Assembly: GCA_016712405.1 (NCBI GenBank)
Contig: JADJRD010000001.1
Coordinates: 434,001-498,000 of the forward strand
Length of the DNA: 64,000 nucleotides
Source: Cellvibrio sp.
GTDB taxonomy: Bacteria; Pseudomonadota; Gammaproteobacteria; Pseudomonadales; Cellvibrionaceae
Direction of reading: 5' to 3'
Part shown: positions 1 through 8,108 of the stretch, in pieces
How positions within the stretch are numbered: the first letter of the stretch is position 1
Layout: every line of letters starts with the position of its first letter
Notes under the pieces: generated by a model
Seen by the model: the letters and a program-made list of their open reading frames with translations, nothing else
What the model was told of the DNA's origin: nothing
The model's database searches: none
Program-made: the position numbers and the translations under genes

Positions 1-226
1 CATTGAATGTCTCCACTGGAAATTGCGTTAGGTAGTCGCCACTGTATTTTGGGCGCTAGCCCGGCATCACCCGGATTAATCCAGTAAAGATGCCAATCAG
101 GTTTTAAATCGAATAAAACTGCCGAGGAAAAATTTCCTGTTTTCGGAATACTGTCACAGCTACTAATTAAGCTGGCTTTGAGTTCAGTTGTTTCAACGGT
201 TTCCTGACTGGAAACATAAGATGAGA
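1..226 (-). pseudogene. DsbD-family protein, main fragment (interrupted by IS66; runs off the window)
   Basis: This minus-strand reading frame is open from the IS boundary to the window edge. It contains the segment DLKPDWHLYWINPGDAGL, typical of the N-terminal periplasmic (DsbC-like, alpha) domain of DsbD/ScsB-type thiol:disulfide interchange proteins, which pass electrons across the inner membrane to periplasmic reductases. Joined to the 13 codons at 2877-2915 with one copy of the target duplication removed, it gives a continuous frame with a signal peptide (MRLIIFILLCFSSYVSSQ). The gene is therefore cut inside its signal peptide by the insertion sequence. The membrane and thioredoxin-like parts would lie outside the window. 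Family assignment rests on about 70 residues. Confidence 0.72.
219..226. repeat. IS66 target-site duplication, left copy (AGATGAGA)
   Basis: These eight bases sit directly outside the left terminal repeat. They are repeated exactly at 2877-2884 outside the right terminal repeat. Eight bases is the duplication length known for IS66-family elements. Confidence 0.93.
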
Positions 227-248
227 GTAAGCGCCAAATAAACCCCAC
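227..248 (+). repeat. IS66 left terminal inverted repeat (22 bp)
   Basis: It begins GTAAGCGCCAAATAAA and matches the reverse complement of 2855-2876 at all 22 positions; similarity stops just inside. Read on the minus strand, it contains an in-frame GTG (248-246) leading into the interrupted gene. Confidence 0.93.
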
Positions 249-308
249 CTAACGCTCAATCCCAAAACGATTTAACCTCAAGCCTCCAAATAATTACCGG
301 AGGCTTTT

Positions 309-608
309 ATGATTCGTCGCAGCAAAGAACAATGGCTATCACTCTTTCAGCAACATGCGGACAGCGGTTTGTCCGCCGCCGAGTTTTGCAAACAACATGA
401 ACTTTGCGATAAGCATTTCAGTCTGCGCAAAAAACAATTATTAGCAGCCAATTTTATTCCTGTAATCGTTAAGCCAAAAAAAGAAAAAATGATTTCGATA
501 CCTGAAAAGAAAATGAGTGTGCAATGTCGTCTGGACTCCTGCGTACTTCAGTTTGAGAGTTTGCCTGATGTGGCCTGGCTGTCGCAACTGATTAAAGTGC
601 TGTTATGA
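309..608 (+). CDS. tnpA: IS66 family accessory protein TnpA
   Basis: This 99-residue protein is the first gene of the element and matches the small TnpA (OrfA) of IS66 elements. Its N-terminal helix-turn-helix-like segment (about residues 5-45, RSKEQWLSLFQQH...FCKQH) is typical of the family. Its role in transposition is accessory and biochemically poorly defined. A strong Shine-Dalgarno (CGGAGG) lies about six bases before the ATG. The stop overlaps the tnpB start by four bases (ATGA), which indicates translational coupling. The length is normal for the family and the frame is intact. Confidence 0.9.
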   Translation: MIRRSKEQWLSLFQQHADSGLSAAEFCKQHELCDKHFSLRKKQLLAANFIPVIVKPKKEKMISIPEKKMSVQCRLDSCVLQFESLPDVAWLSQLIKVLL

Positions 609-955
609 TTCGCTGGGAATCAGTCGCGATTTACATACACCGCGACCCTGTGGATTTCCGGCAGTCGATTAATGGGTTAAGTATTCGCGTGAGCGACGTG
701 ATGGAGCTGGATGTATTTTCCGGTGCACTGTTTGTGTTTGGCAATCGCTCGCGTAACAAAATCAAAATTCTTTACTGGGACAAAACCGGGTTTTGTTTGT
801 GGTATAAACGCTTGGAGAGGAACAGGTTCAAATGGCCGCGCAAGGGTGATTCTGTTTTGTTATTAACCGATGAGCAGTTTGATTGGTTGTTGCGTGGATT
901 GGATATTGCGAAGTTAACGCCTCACACTGAATCTGTATTTACGGATTTGTTTTAA
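605..955 (+). CDS. tnpB: IS66 family accessory protein TnpB (Orf2-like)
   Basis: This 116-residue protein is the classic IS66 Orf2. It starts with YIHRDPVDFRQSINGL and carries the conserved middle block FVFGNRSRNKIKILYWD, followed by GFCLWYKRLERNRFKWP. TnpB is needed for transposition of well-studied IS66 members, although it has no known catalytic site. It is translated from an ATG overlapping the tnpA stop. It is followed by a 66-bp AT-rich spacer before tnpC. Length and motifs are normal. Confidence 0.94.
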   Translation: MIRWESVAIYIHRDPVDFRQSINGLSIRVSDVMELDVFSGALFVFGNRSRNKIKILYWDKTGFCLWYKRLERNRFKWPRKGDSVLLLTDEQFDWLLRGLDIAKLTPHTESVFTDLF

Positions 956-1021
956 TATAATTATTGTTATTAAAGCAATATTTTTCTGTTGCATGAATGG
1001 CATTTTTGGTAAAATACATTC

Positions 1022-2582
1022 ATGCAAAATACTCACGAAATCACTCAAGAAATAGATCAACCAAAAGAAATAATTTCTGAAAAAGATAAAATTATTTCAG
1101 AAAACAATAAAGTCATCTCTGATAAAAACAACCGCATTCAACTGCTTGAAGATTACATCCGCTCACTGAATCAAAAACAGTTTGGATCCTCCAGTGAAAA
1201 GCTGGAAGCGATTCAGGCTGACTTGTTTGTTGAGGCGGAAGAAGATGAAAGCGCTTCTTCGAATACCGAAGTTGAATCACAAGATGCCACGGTTACTGTT
1301 GCAGCGCATCAACGCAAAAAACATCGCGAATCTATTCCTGCGAATTTACCTCGCGTTGAGATTATCCATGATCTGCCTGAAGAGCAGAAAGTCTGCCCGC
1401 ACGATGGTTCTGTTTTAAAACAAATCGGTTTTGAATCACACGAACAACTGGATGTGATTCCAGCGAAGATTCAAGTGCTGCACCACAAGCGTTTAAAATA
1501 CGCCTGCCCTTGCTGCGAAGGATTTTAATCACGGCCAGTAAGCCTGCCCAACCTATCGACAAAAGTATCGCATCACCCGGTTTGCTCGCGAGTGTTGCTA
1601 CACAAAAATATGTAGATGCTTTACCACTTTATCGACAAACCGACATCTTCAAACGTATTGGCATTGAGTTGGATCGCACCACATTAGCGAATTGGATGAT
1701 TCGTTGCGGTCAGTTAGTGCAACCACTGATTAATTTGATTCACGAAAAAATATTGGATCAAAACATTCTTCACGCAGACGAGACCAGAGTGCAAGTCTTG
1801 AATGAACCTGGCCGCGCGGCTGAAACACAGAGTTTTATGTGGGTATTGCGCTGCACAATGCCAACCTGTGCTGCGGTGTTGTTTCAATACGAGCCGACAC
1901 GCAGTGGAAAAGCCGCTGAAGCTTTACTGCGCGATTATCAAGGCGCACTGATGGTCGATGGTTTTTCCGGCTACAACGGTGTGTGCGACAAAATCAACTA
2001 CATCGATTAGGTTGTTGGGCACATGCACGACGCAAATTTATCGATGCGCAAAAAATGCAACCCAAAGGCAAAACCGGAAAAGCGGATCAGGCATTGGCCT
2101 ACATTCAACAACTCTATCGCATTGAAAGTGATATCAAAGAAAAGACATCATCCGAAAAATTGACTGTACGACAACAACAATCCAAACCGATTATCGATAA
2201 ATTAAAATCCTGGCTGGATAAAAGCATTGCCCATTCGCCGCCTGAATCGGCGATTGGTAAAGCGTTATTTTATTTACACGAGCAATGGCCAAGATTAATT
2301 CGTTATCTCGATTCGGGGGATTATCCGATAGATAACAATGCCGCTGAAAATGCTATTAGACCTTTTGTGGTGGGTCGAAAAAATTGGTTGTTCAGTGCGA
2401 GTCAAAAAGGCGCAACCTCAAGTGCCAATTTATACAGCTTGATTGAAACTGCAAAAGCCAATGGCCTTGAACCTTATGCCTATTTGAAAAATATTTTTAC
2501 GGAATTACCTAACGCAACAACTGTTGAAGAAATAGAAAAATGTTTGCCGTGGAATTGTGATCTGAAAAACGAAAAACAATAA
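1022..2582 (+). pseudogene. tnpC: IS66 transposase TnpC, two frame breaks
   Basis: This is the DDE transposase of the element. Its coding sequence lies in three successive frames: 1022-1528, about 1525-2003 and about 2003-2582. The N-terminal part holds a charged coiled-coil leader and a zinc-finger-like CPHDGS...YACPCC block. The catalytic acids are visible: Asp in HADETRV (1777), Asp in VDGFSGY (1957) and Glu in AAENAIRPF (2346). One added T in the run at 1523-1526 and one added base near 2001-2006 would restore a protein of about 520 residues, normal for the family. Either the gene is decayed or these are sequence errors, because all catalytic residues and the C-terminus are otherwise well preserved. 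Confidence 0.92.
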
Positions 2583-2854
2583 TAAGAAAAATACATTCGA
2601 AATAAAAAAAGGAGTCGCGTCCTGCCAACTCCCGCATCCTGCAGTTCAAACGCCATCATGACATCATCGGCTCCTGCCTTTGTCCCTACAGTTCAACATC
2701 CATTTAATCGCTTCATCCTGAAACGGTTTTCCGTTAACCGAAACTTCCTGTTTTGGTTCCCGTCCTTGCGCTGGTCATTTTATCTATTGAAATTTTATGT
2801 GCCAGTGGGAATTTTCGGATTTTGCTGTGCGATATTGCTTACAAGCTGGCAAGA
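2583..2854. other. IS66 right-end non-coding tail
   Basis: This stretch of 272 bases lies between the tnpC stop and the right terminal repeat. A plus-strand open frame (2658-2882) runs through it and across the repeat into flanking DNA. It has no recognisable family and no convincing ribosome site, so it is treated as chance. No terminator-like hairpin with a T-run was seen. Confidence 0.55.
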
Positions 2855-2876
2855 GTGGGGTTTATTTGGCGCTTAC
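2855..2876 (-). repeat. IS66 right terminal inverted repeat (22 bp)
   Basis: This is the exact reverse complement of the left end at 227-248. It ends ...GGCGCTTAC immediately before the second AGATGAGA copy. Confidence 0.93.
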
Positions 2877-2884
2877 AGATGAGA
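2877..2884. repeat. IS66 target-site duplication, right copy (AGATGAGA)
   Basis: This is identical to 219-226. Together the two copies mark the insertion point within codons 11-13 of the interrupted minus-strand gene. Confidence 0.93.
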
Positions 2885-2915
2885 AGCACAACAGAATGAA
2901 AATAATCAATCGCAT
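2877..2915 (-). pseudogene. DsbD-family protein, 5' fragment (first 13 codons)
   Basis: On the minus strand an ATG at 2915 starts MRLIIFILLCFSS, the charged start and hydrophobic core of a signal peptide. The frame runs straight into the right end of the IS. It continues in phase with the fragment at 1-218 once the IS and one target copy are removed. An AGGATC sequence seven bases upstream is a plausible weak ribosome site. Confidence 0.72.
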
Positions 2916-3005
2916 GCCAAGATCCTAATGCAAGGTTTTTCCATCTTAAATCTATTTACTTCTTCGTAGGTGTAAAGAAAAGTTGGAAAAGGTTATAAAG
3001 GTATA

Positions 3006-3422
3006 TCAGGATTGTAGTGTCAAGATAATGGTTCTGGCGCCACCTTGATTACGATGCTCTCCAAGATATATTCCTTGCCAGATTCCCATATTCAAGCGGC
3101 CATTGGTGACAGGAATATTAAGGCTAGAGCCGAGTAAGCTTGATTTAATATGTGCTGGCAAATCATCGCTACCTTCATCCAAATGCAGATAGTAATCTTG
3201 ATCTTCAGGAATCATTTGATTGAAGTGAGCTTCAAAATCTTTGCGTACGGTGGGGTCAGCATTTTCATTAATACTGAGCGATGCTGAGGTGTGTTTAATA
3301 AATACATTTAATAGCCCGATTTGCACTTGTTGTATTTCAGGAATCTGCTCCAATATTTCATTTGTGATTAAATGAAATCCTCGCGCTCTTGGTTTTAAAC
3401 GAAACTCTTTTTGAAAAAACAT
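3006..3422 (-). CDS. yjbQ: YjbQ family protein (UPF0047)
   Basis: This 138-residue protein is full length for the YjbQ/UPF0047 family. Conserved blocks include NVFIKHTSASLSINENADP (about residues 40-58), the acidic DYYLHLDEGSDD and the C-terminal LGEHRN...RTIILT. Members form compact trimers; some have weak thiamin-phosphate synthase activity, but the physiological role is uncertain. The gene begins four bases after the stop of the Lrp-type regulator upstream on the same strand, so the two are probably cotranscribed. Confidence 0.9.
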   Translation of the reverse strand: MFFQKEFRLKPRARGFHLITNEILEQIPEIQQVQIGLLNVFIKHTSASLSINENADPTVRKDFEAHFNQMIPEDQDYYLHLDEGSDDLPAHIKSSLLGSSLNIPVTNGRLNMGIWQGIYLGEHRNQGGARTIILTLQS

Positions 3423-3426
3423 AAGA

Positions 3427-3894
3427 TTAAATAGGGAGTTGAGTGGTGTATTTAACTTGTTTTAATGCGAATGCGGAATTAATCGATCCTAGATTAGGCA
3501 AATTAATTAATTGGGTTTTCATCAATCGCTCGTAATGTTCTACGCTTTCAACCACAACGCGCAAAACATAATCCTTGTCGCCACTGGTGGAGTAGCATTC
3601 CACAATTTCCGGAATAGCCATAACTGCGGACTCAAACGCTTCAAGAGCCAGTTGTTCATGATGTTTAATCGTAATGTAAGCATGAATTGTGACTTTCAAA
3701 TTTAATTTATTGGCATCCAACAATGTCACTTTATTTTGAATGACACCTTCTGCCTCCAATCGCTTGAGTCGTCGCCAGCAAGGCGTGTGAGACAAGCCCA
3801 CTAAATTACCCAAGTCTGCCATTGAATAGTCTGCGTTTTGTTGCAGGGCTCGTAAAATAGCTCGATCTATATCATCAATCTCAACTCTGCTCAT
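3427..3894 (-). CDS. Lrp/AsnC family transcriptional regulator
   Basis: This 155-residue protein has an N-terminal winged helix-turn-helix (about residues 6-65, DDIDRAILRALQQNADYSMADLG...TPCWRRLKRLEAEGVI). A RAM ligand-binding domain follows (about 70-150, with IVECYSTSGDKDYVLRVV). Such proteins bind DNA as dimers or octamers and respond to amino acids. The ligand here cannot be told from sequence. It is read divergently from adk across a 291-bp gap and leads directly into yjbQ. It may regulate itself from that gap. Confidence 0.9.
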   Translation of the reverse strand: MSRVEIDDIDRAILRALQQNADYSMADLGNLVGLSHTPCWRRLKRLEAEGVIQNKVTLLDANKLNLKVTIHAYITIKHHEQLALEAFESAVMAIPEIVECYSTSGDKDYVLRVVVESVEHYERLMKTQLINLPNLGSINSAFALKQVKYTTQLPI

Positions 3895-4185
3895 GTTGCT
3901 ATCCTATTAGATGGCGGTTAACTGCATTGATTCTAGGATGAAATTTCTGCATGAGCCATGTTTTGAGGATGTTTTTTTAATGACTAGGATAATTCTCCTG
4001 TTTTGTCCTGCGGCACGAAAAATACGCCCTTGTGAAAGAGGCAACTTATTGTGATTGTGAACTTGTCCGCGTATCCTATCGCCTCTTTTGGCTAGTCCAA
4101 CTGTCAGTGTTAACGATTTCGCGTGCTAGGGCTGTTTCTATAGCGACCTACACAATAAGAAAGTATTGCTAAGGAGCATTCCGTA

Positions 4186-4836
4186 ATGAGAGTTATTTTG
4201 TTGGGCGCACCCGGCGCAGGTAAAGGTACGCAAGCACAGCTCATCATGGAGCGTTTTGGGATTCCGCAGATTTCTACCGGCGATATGTTACGCGCAGCTG
4301 TAAAGGCGGGCACACCTTTAGGCTTGCAAGCTAAAGACATAATGAGTGCGGGTGGTTTGGTATCGGATGATTTAATCATTGCTCTGGTGAAAGAGCGTAT
4401 TGCTTCAAATGATTGCGCCAAGGGATTTCTCTTTGATGGTTTCCCTCGCACCATTCCTCAAGCAGAAGCCTTACTGGATGCCGGTATTGATATTGACCAT
4501 GTAATTGAAATTCATGTGCCTGATGAAGAAATAGTGTCACGCTTAAGTGGTCGCCGTGTACATGAATCTTCAGGTCGCGTGTATCACCTTATTCACAATG
4601 TCCCCAAAGTTGCTGGCCATGATGATTTCACTGGTGAACCTTTAATCCAGCGTCCTGATGACAGCGAAGAAACTGTACGTAAGCGTCTTGGGGTTTATCA
4701 TGATCAAACCGAACCTCTGGTGGAGTTCTATCAAAAACTGGCTGCCAGTGGTAAAGCTAAAACCCGCTATACCCGTATTCATGGCGTAGGTGCTGTCGAT
4801 AATATTCGACAACAAGTATTAAAGGTTTTGTCTTAA
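4186..4836 (+). CDS. adk: Adenylate kinase
   Basis: This enzyme interconverts ATP + AMP and 2 ADP in the cytoplasm. It is 216 residues, the long bacterial form with a LID domain (about 122-160). The P-loop GAPGAGKGT is at residues 7-15, followed by the AMP-binding STGDMLR and the GFPRT motif. The LID lacks the four zinc cysteines, as in other gammaproteobacteria. AAGGAG about ten bases upstream sets the ATG. It stands alone and is followed by a strong intrinsic terminator. The 3895-4185 gap upstream should hold its promoter, but no convincing hexamers were picked out there. Confidence 0.98.
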   Translation: MRVILLGAPGAGKGTQAQLIMERFGIPQISTGDMLRAAVKAGTPLGLQAKDIMSAGGLVSDDLIIALVKERIASNDCAKGFLFDGFPRTIPQAEALLDAGIDIDHVIEIHVPDEEIVSRLSGRRVHESSGRVYHLIHNVPKVAGHDDFTGEPLIQRPDDSEETVRKRLGVYHDQTEPLVEFYQKLAASGKAKTRYTRIHGVGAVDNIRQQVLKVLS

Positions 4837-4852
4837 TCGATGATTGAGCGAC

Positions 4853-4884
4853 AAAAATAGGCTCCTTATGGAGCCTATTTTTTT
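4853..4884 (+). terminator. Intrinsic terminator of adk
   Basis: AAAAATAGGCTCC and GGAGCCTATTTTTTT pair around a TTAT loop, followed directly by a T-run, 17 bases after the adk stop. Confidence 0.93.
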
Positions 4885-4930
4885 GGTTAGGTGGGATGCG
4901 TGTTTGAGCATCAATATTGGAAAATGATTT

Positions 4931-5646
4931 ATGAGCATTATCCTTGCCCTGGATTCATCTACAGATGCCTGTTCGGTTGCGTTGAATATTCGGGGAGAGA
5001 TTCAGGCTAAATTTGAACTGGCTGCCAAGTCGCATACGCAACGTTTATTACCTATGGTCGATGAACTTCTCGCTGAGGCTCAATTATCTCTATCGCAATT
5101 GGATGCGATTGCCTTTGGTCGCGGGCCAGGTTCGTTTACCGGATTGCGGATCTGCATGGGGGTTGTTCAGGGTTTAGCCTTCGGCGCCAATTTACCTGTA
5201 GTCCCAGTATCCACTTTGGCATCTATGGCCTTGGAGTTTTATAAAGAATTTCCGGAAGTTAATTTGCCTTTGTTAACTTGTTTGGATGCTCGTATGAGCG
5301 AGGTCTATTTTGGGGTTACCATATAGAACAAGGCTTGCCAGTGCTAACACTTGAAGAATCTGTGAGTGCGCCACAAGCGCTTGTGGATTCAGAAAAGATT
5401 CAACAGTTAGGCAATCAATTTGTTGCCATAGGGCAGGGCTGGCATTACCCGGCGTTTTCGCAATTAACACCGGTTATGTTGCAGCAGGATATTTACCCGA
5501 ATGCGGAAAGCATCGCAAAAATTGCTGCTCAGCATGTCGAAGATGGTCAGGTTCAGTCTATTCTTGACACCTTGCCTGTATACTTGCGTGATAATGTTTC
5601 TTGGCAAAAAAGACCGGCGGCTCGCCGACAAATTCAGCTCGATTAA
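4931..5646 (+). CDS. tsaB: tRNA threonylcarbamoyladenosine biosynthesis protein TsaB (apparent frameshift)
   Basis: TsaB is the inactive partner of TsaD in the complex that makes t6A37 on ANN-decoding tRNAs. The first part (4931-5326) has ILALDSSTDACSVAL and the family block FGRGPGSFTGLRI. The frame stops after EVYFGVTI. The rest, GYHIEQGLPVLTLEESVS to the usual C-terminus, continues one frame over until 5646. The break lies in a TTTTGGGG stretch (5307-5314), and one base would restore a protein of about 238 residues, close to E. coli TsaB. The gene is essential in most bacteria, so a sequence error is more likely than loss. apeB follows 35 bases later. Confidence 0.9.
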
Positions 5647-5681
5647 TTTTTTTGGCAATCTTGTATCAGGTGTCATGATTT

Positions 5682-7004
5682 ATGGGATCTCCTTCCGGAC
5701 TTTCGCTCAGTGATTTTAATCTGGGATTACTCGAATTTTTACAGTCTTCACCCACGGCATTTCACGCTGCTGGAGAAATCCGCTCCAGACTATTGGCTGC
5801 TGGTTTTATTGGATTGGATGAGGCGGATAATTGGCAACTTGAGCCAGGTAAATCCTACGTAATAACACGCAACGACTCTTCAGTAATTGCATTCACTTAC
5901 GGCTTTAACTCATTGATAAAAAATGGAATTTCAATTTTAGGGGCTCATACTGATAGCCCTTGCCTTAAAATCAAACCTCGCCCCGAATTGAACCGTCGTG
6001 GATATAGCCAATTAGGTGTGGAAGTTTATGGTGGCGCTTTGTTGGCGCCTTGGTTTGATAGGGATTTATCAATTGCGGGTCGTGTCAGTTATCGCAATCA
6101 ACAGAATACTATTGCCAGTGTATTGGTGGATTTTAAAGATCCCATCGCCTTTATTCCTAGCCTGGCCATTCATTTGGATAGGGAAGCCAATAACAGCCGC
6201 AGCATTAATCCCCAAAAAGATATAGTACCGGTACTGTTGCAAACAGATGACGCTGGGCTTTCACCTGATTTTAAGACGCTTTTAAAGCAACAAATGGATG
6301 TGAAATATCCTGAATTAACATCTGCGGCCATTCTCGATTATGAGATGAATTTATACGACACCCAAGCACCGGCTTTGGTTGGACTACAAAAACAATTTAT
6401 CGCCAGCGCCCGTTTGGATAACTTGTTGAGTTGCTATGTTGGTTTGTCTGCAATCTTGAGTGCGGATCATCAAGAATCGGCTTTGTTTATTGCAACCGAT
6501 CATGAGGAAGTGGGGAGCACTTCTTGTTGTGGCGCTAAAGGTCCAATGTTGCAACAATTTTTGGAAAGGTTAATACCAGATCCACAGGAACGTGCACGTT
6601 GTATTGATAGATCAGTCATGATTTCAGCCGATAACGCGCATGGTGTTCATCCTAACTTTATGGATAAACATGATGAAAATCATGGCCCGATTTTAAATAA
6701 AGGCCCGGTCATTAAAATTAATGCGAATCAACGTTATGCCACTACCAGTGACACCTCCGGATTATTCCGAAGTTTGTGTGAGTTGGAGCAAATTCCTGTA
6801 CAAGTGTTTGTCGCTCGAACGGATATGGGCTGTGGCAGCACTATAGGGCCCGTTGTATCCTCAGAAGTGGGCGTTAAAACAGTTGATGTCGGTGTGCCCA
6901 CCTTTGCAATGCATTCAATTCGTGAAATAGCGGGCGACAAAGATGCTTGGCATCTCTATCGAATAGCAAGACGATTTTTTTCAGGCACACTAAAAATTAA
7001 TTAG
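5682..7004 (+). CDS. apeB: M18 family aminopeptidase
   Basis: This 440-residue cytoplasmic zinc aminopeptidase belongs to the aspartyl-aminopeptidase group. It carries metal and catalytic motifs of family M18: GAHTDSPCLKIKP (first His), the ATDHEEVGSTS block (catalytic Glu), SADNAHGVHPN and the C-terminal VPTFAMHS(I)RE. The fold is a catalytic domain interrupted by a butterfly-type dimerisation insert (about residues 100-230). An AGGTG about nine bases before the ATG supports the start. It follows tsaB closely and may be cotranscribed. The symbol follows usual practice for bacterial M18 enzymes. Confidence 0.93.
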   Translation: MGSPSGLSLSDFNLGLLEFLQSSPTAFHAAGEIRSRLLAAGFIGLDEADNWQLEPGKSYVITRNDSSVIAFTYGFNSLIKNGISILGAHTDSPCLKIKPRPELNRRGYSQLGVEVYGGALLAPWFDRDLSIAGRVSYRNQQNTIASVLVDFKDPIAFIPSLAIHLDREANNSRSINPQKDIVPVLLQTDDAGLSPDFKTLLKQQMDVKYPELTSAAILDYEMNLYDTQAPALVGLQKQFIASARLDNLLSCYVGLSAILSADHQESALFIATDHEEVGSTSCCGAKGPMLQQFLERLIPDPQERARCIDRSVMISADNAHGVHPNFMDKHDENHGPILNKGPVIKINANQRYATTSDTSGLFRSLCELEQIPVQVFVARTDMGCGSTIGPVVSSEVGVKTVDVGVPTFAMHSIREIAGDKDAWHLYRIARRFFSGTLKIN

Positions 7005-7050
7005 CACCTATTTATCACACCCAAGAGTCAGGACTTAGAGAAAGACGCAC

Positions 7051-8085
7051 ATGAGTATTGAATTACAACAACTCGCTCAATTTAATCCTTTGAATACACT
7101 CAATAAAGATTATTTGTCACAGTTAGCAGCCAAAGCTGAAATTAAACAATTCCCTAAAGGGACAATTTTGTTTAAACGCAGTCATCCGTTAAAGGAAAAG
7201 CTATTTTTGCTTCAAGGCCATGTTGATCTAATCGATGCATCATTCAAGGTAATTGAAGTAACACCTGAATCCGAACGTATAACACAGGCGCTTAATAATA
7301 CTGAACCTCTACAGCACACAGGGGTAACAAAAACATCCGTTTCGTTAATTTCCATTGAGAGTGATTTTTTAGATTTGGTGTTGGCATGGAGCGAAAGCCA
7401 AACACAACCTAATGCAGTAAAAAAATCATCGAAAACAATTGAACCAGTTGAAGATGAAAAAGACTGGATGTCCTCATTAATTGAGGCTCCATTATTTGAA
7501 AAATTACCTCCCGCCAATATTCGACAATTATTTGCGCGCTTTTCTGCTTTGAATGTTATTAAAGGTCAAAAAGTAATATTACAAGCTGAGCGAGGAGATT
7601 TTTTTTACGTGATTGAATCTGGCATGGCAGAAGTCTTAGATACATCGGGTAAGTTACTTGCCACATTAGGTGTAGGAAATTATTTTGGTGAAGAGGCATT
7701 GGTAGGCGATACCACTCGCAATGCTACTGTGGTTATGCGTACCGACGGCAAAGTCATGCAATTAAAAAAAGAGGATTTCGTAGAATTACTTGCAGCACCC
7801 GTACAGCGTCATGTGACGGGCGATGAATTGAAAAAACTTTCTCGCAATTGGGAAATGTTAGATGTTCGTATGCCTTTAGAACGAAAAATTCAATCAGTCC
7901 CCGGTAGCCGGGGAATTGCGTTAAAACAATTGCGCGATCAATTAAAAGAACTGAAAACGGATGTGCTTTATGTGGTGACTGATGATTCAGGTCGACGCGC
8001 CAATATTGCAGTACAATTACTCACGCAAGCAGGATTCGAAGCCTGTATTTTGCAAAACTCGGCGGCACATTATCCGCAACAGTGA
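7051..8085 (+). CDS. Cyclic-nucleotide-binding domain protein with degenerate rhodanese domain
   Basis: This 344-residue protein appears to have three parts: a divergent cNMP-binding-like domain (about 5-115), a clear one (about 148-255, with VGNYFGEEALVGDTTRNATV as the phosphate-binding-cassette region) and a C-terminal rhodanese-like domain (about 262-340). The rhodanese loop reads TDDSGRR (310-316), so Asp stands where the catalytic Cys normally is and sulfur transfer is unlikely. The second cassette has Thr-Thr-Arg-Asn instead of the classic Arg-Ser-Ala contact. There is no DNA-binding domain, so it is not a CRP regulator. A signalling or scaffold role is inferred. It lies 23 bases before trpS. 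Confidence 0.82.
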   Translation: MSIELQQLAQFNPLNTLNKDYLSQLAAKAEIKQFPKGTILFKRSHPLKEKLFLLQGHVDLIDASFKVIEVTPESERITQALNNTEPLQHTGVTKTSVSLISIESDFLDLVLAWSESQTQPNAVKKSSKTIEPVEDEKDWMSSLIEAPLFEKLPPANIRQLFARFSALNVIKGQKVILQAERGDFFYVIESGMAEVLDTSGKLLATLGVGNYFGEEALVGDTTRNATVVMRTDGKVMQLKKEDFVELLAAPVQRHVTGDELKKLSRNWEMLDVRMPLERKIQSVPGSRGIALKQLRDQLKELKTDVLYVVTDDSGRRANIAVQLLTQAGFEACILQNSAAHYPQQ

Positions 8086-8108
8086 CTCCTCCCCATTAAG
8101 AAAAAATT

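Larger units (their letters stand above)
227..2876 (+). mobile_element. IS66-family insertion sequence, 2650 bp, complete ends
   Basis: The element starts with GTAAGCGCC and ends with its complement, GGCGCTTAC. The two ends form a perfect 22-bp inverted repeat, flanked by the 8-bp direct repeat AGATGAGA. Inside are the three IS66 genes in canonical order: tnpA, tnpB overlapping it by four bases, and tnpC. The tnpC frame is broken twice, so transposition autonomy is doubtful unless the breaks are sequence errors. Intact ends and an exact target duplication suggest a fairly recent insertion. The target is the signal-peptide region of a minus-strand DsbD-family gene. Confidence 0.95.

Noticed and set aside
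2658..2882. Plus-strand open frame of 74 codons at the IS66 right end
   Set aside because: It runs through the terminal repeat into flanking DNA, has no good ribosome site and matches no family; it is most likely chance.
3895..4185. Hidden small gene in the lrp-adk gap
   Set aside because: No open frame with a plausible start and ribosome site was seen; the gap most likely holds the two promoters.
5300..5330. Programmed frameshifting in tsaB
   Set aside because: TTTTGGGG resembles a slip site, but there is no downstream pseudoknot I can see, and similar breaks occur in unrelated genes of the window, so error is simpler.
7051..8085. CRP-type transcription regulator
   Set aside because: There is no helix-turn-helix after the cNMP-binding domain; the C-terminus is rhodanese-like.
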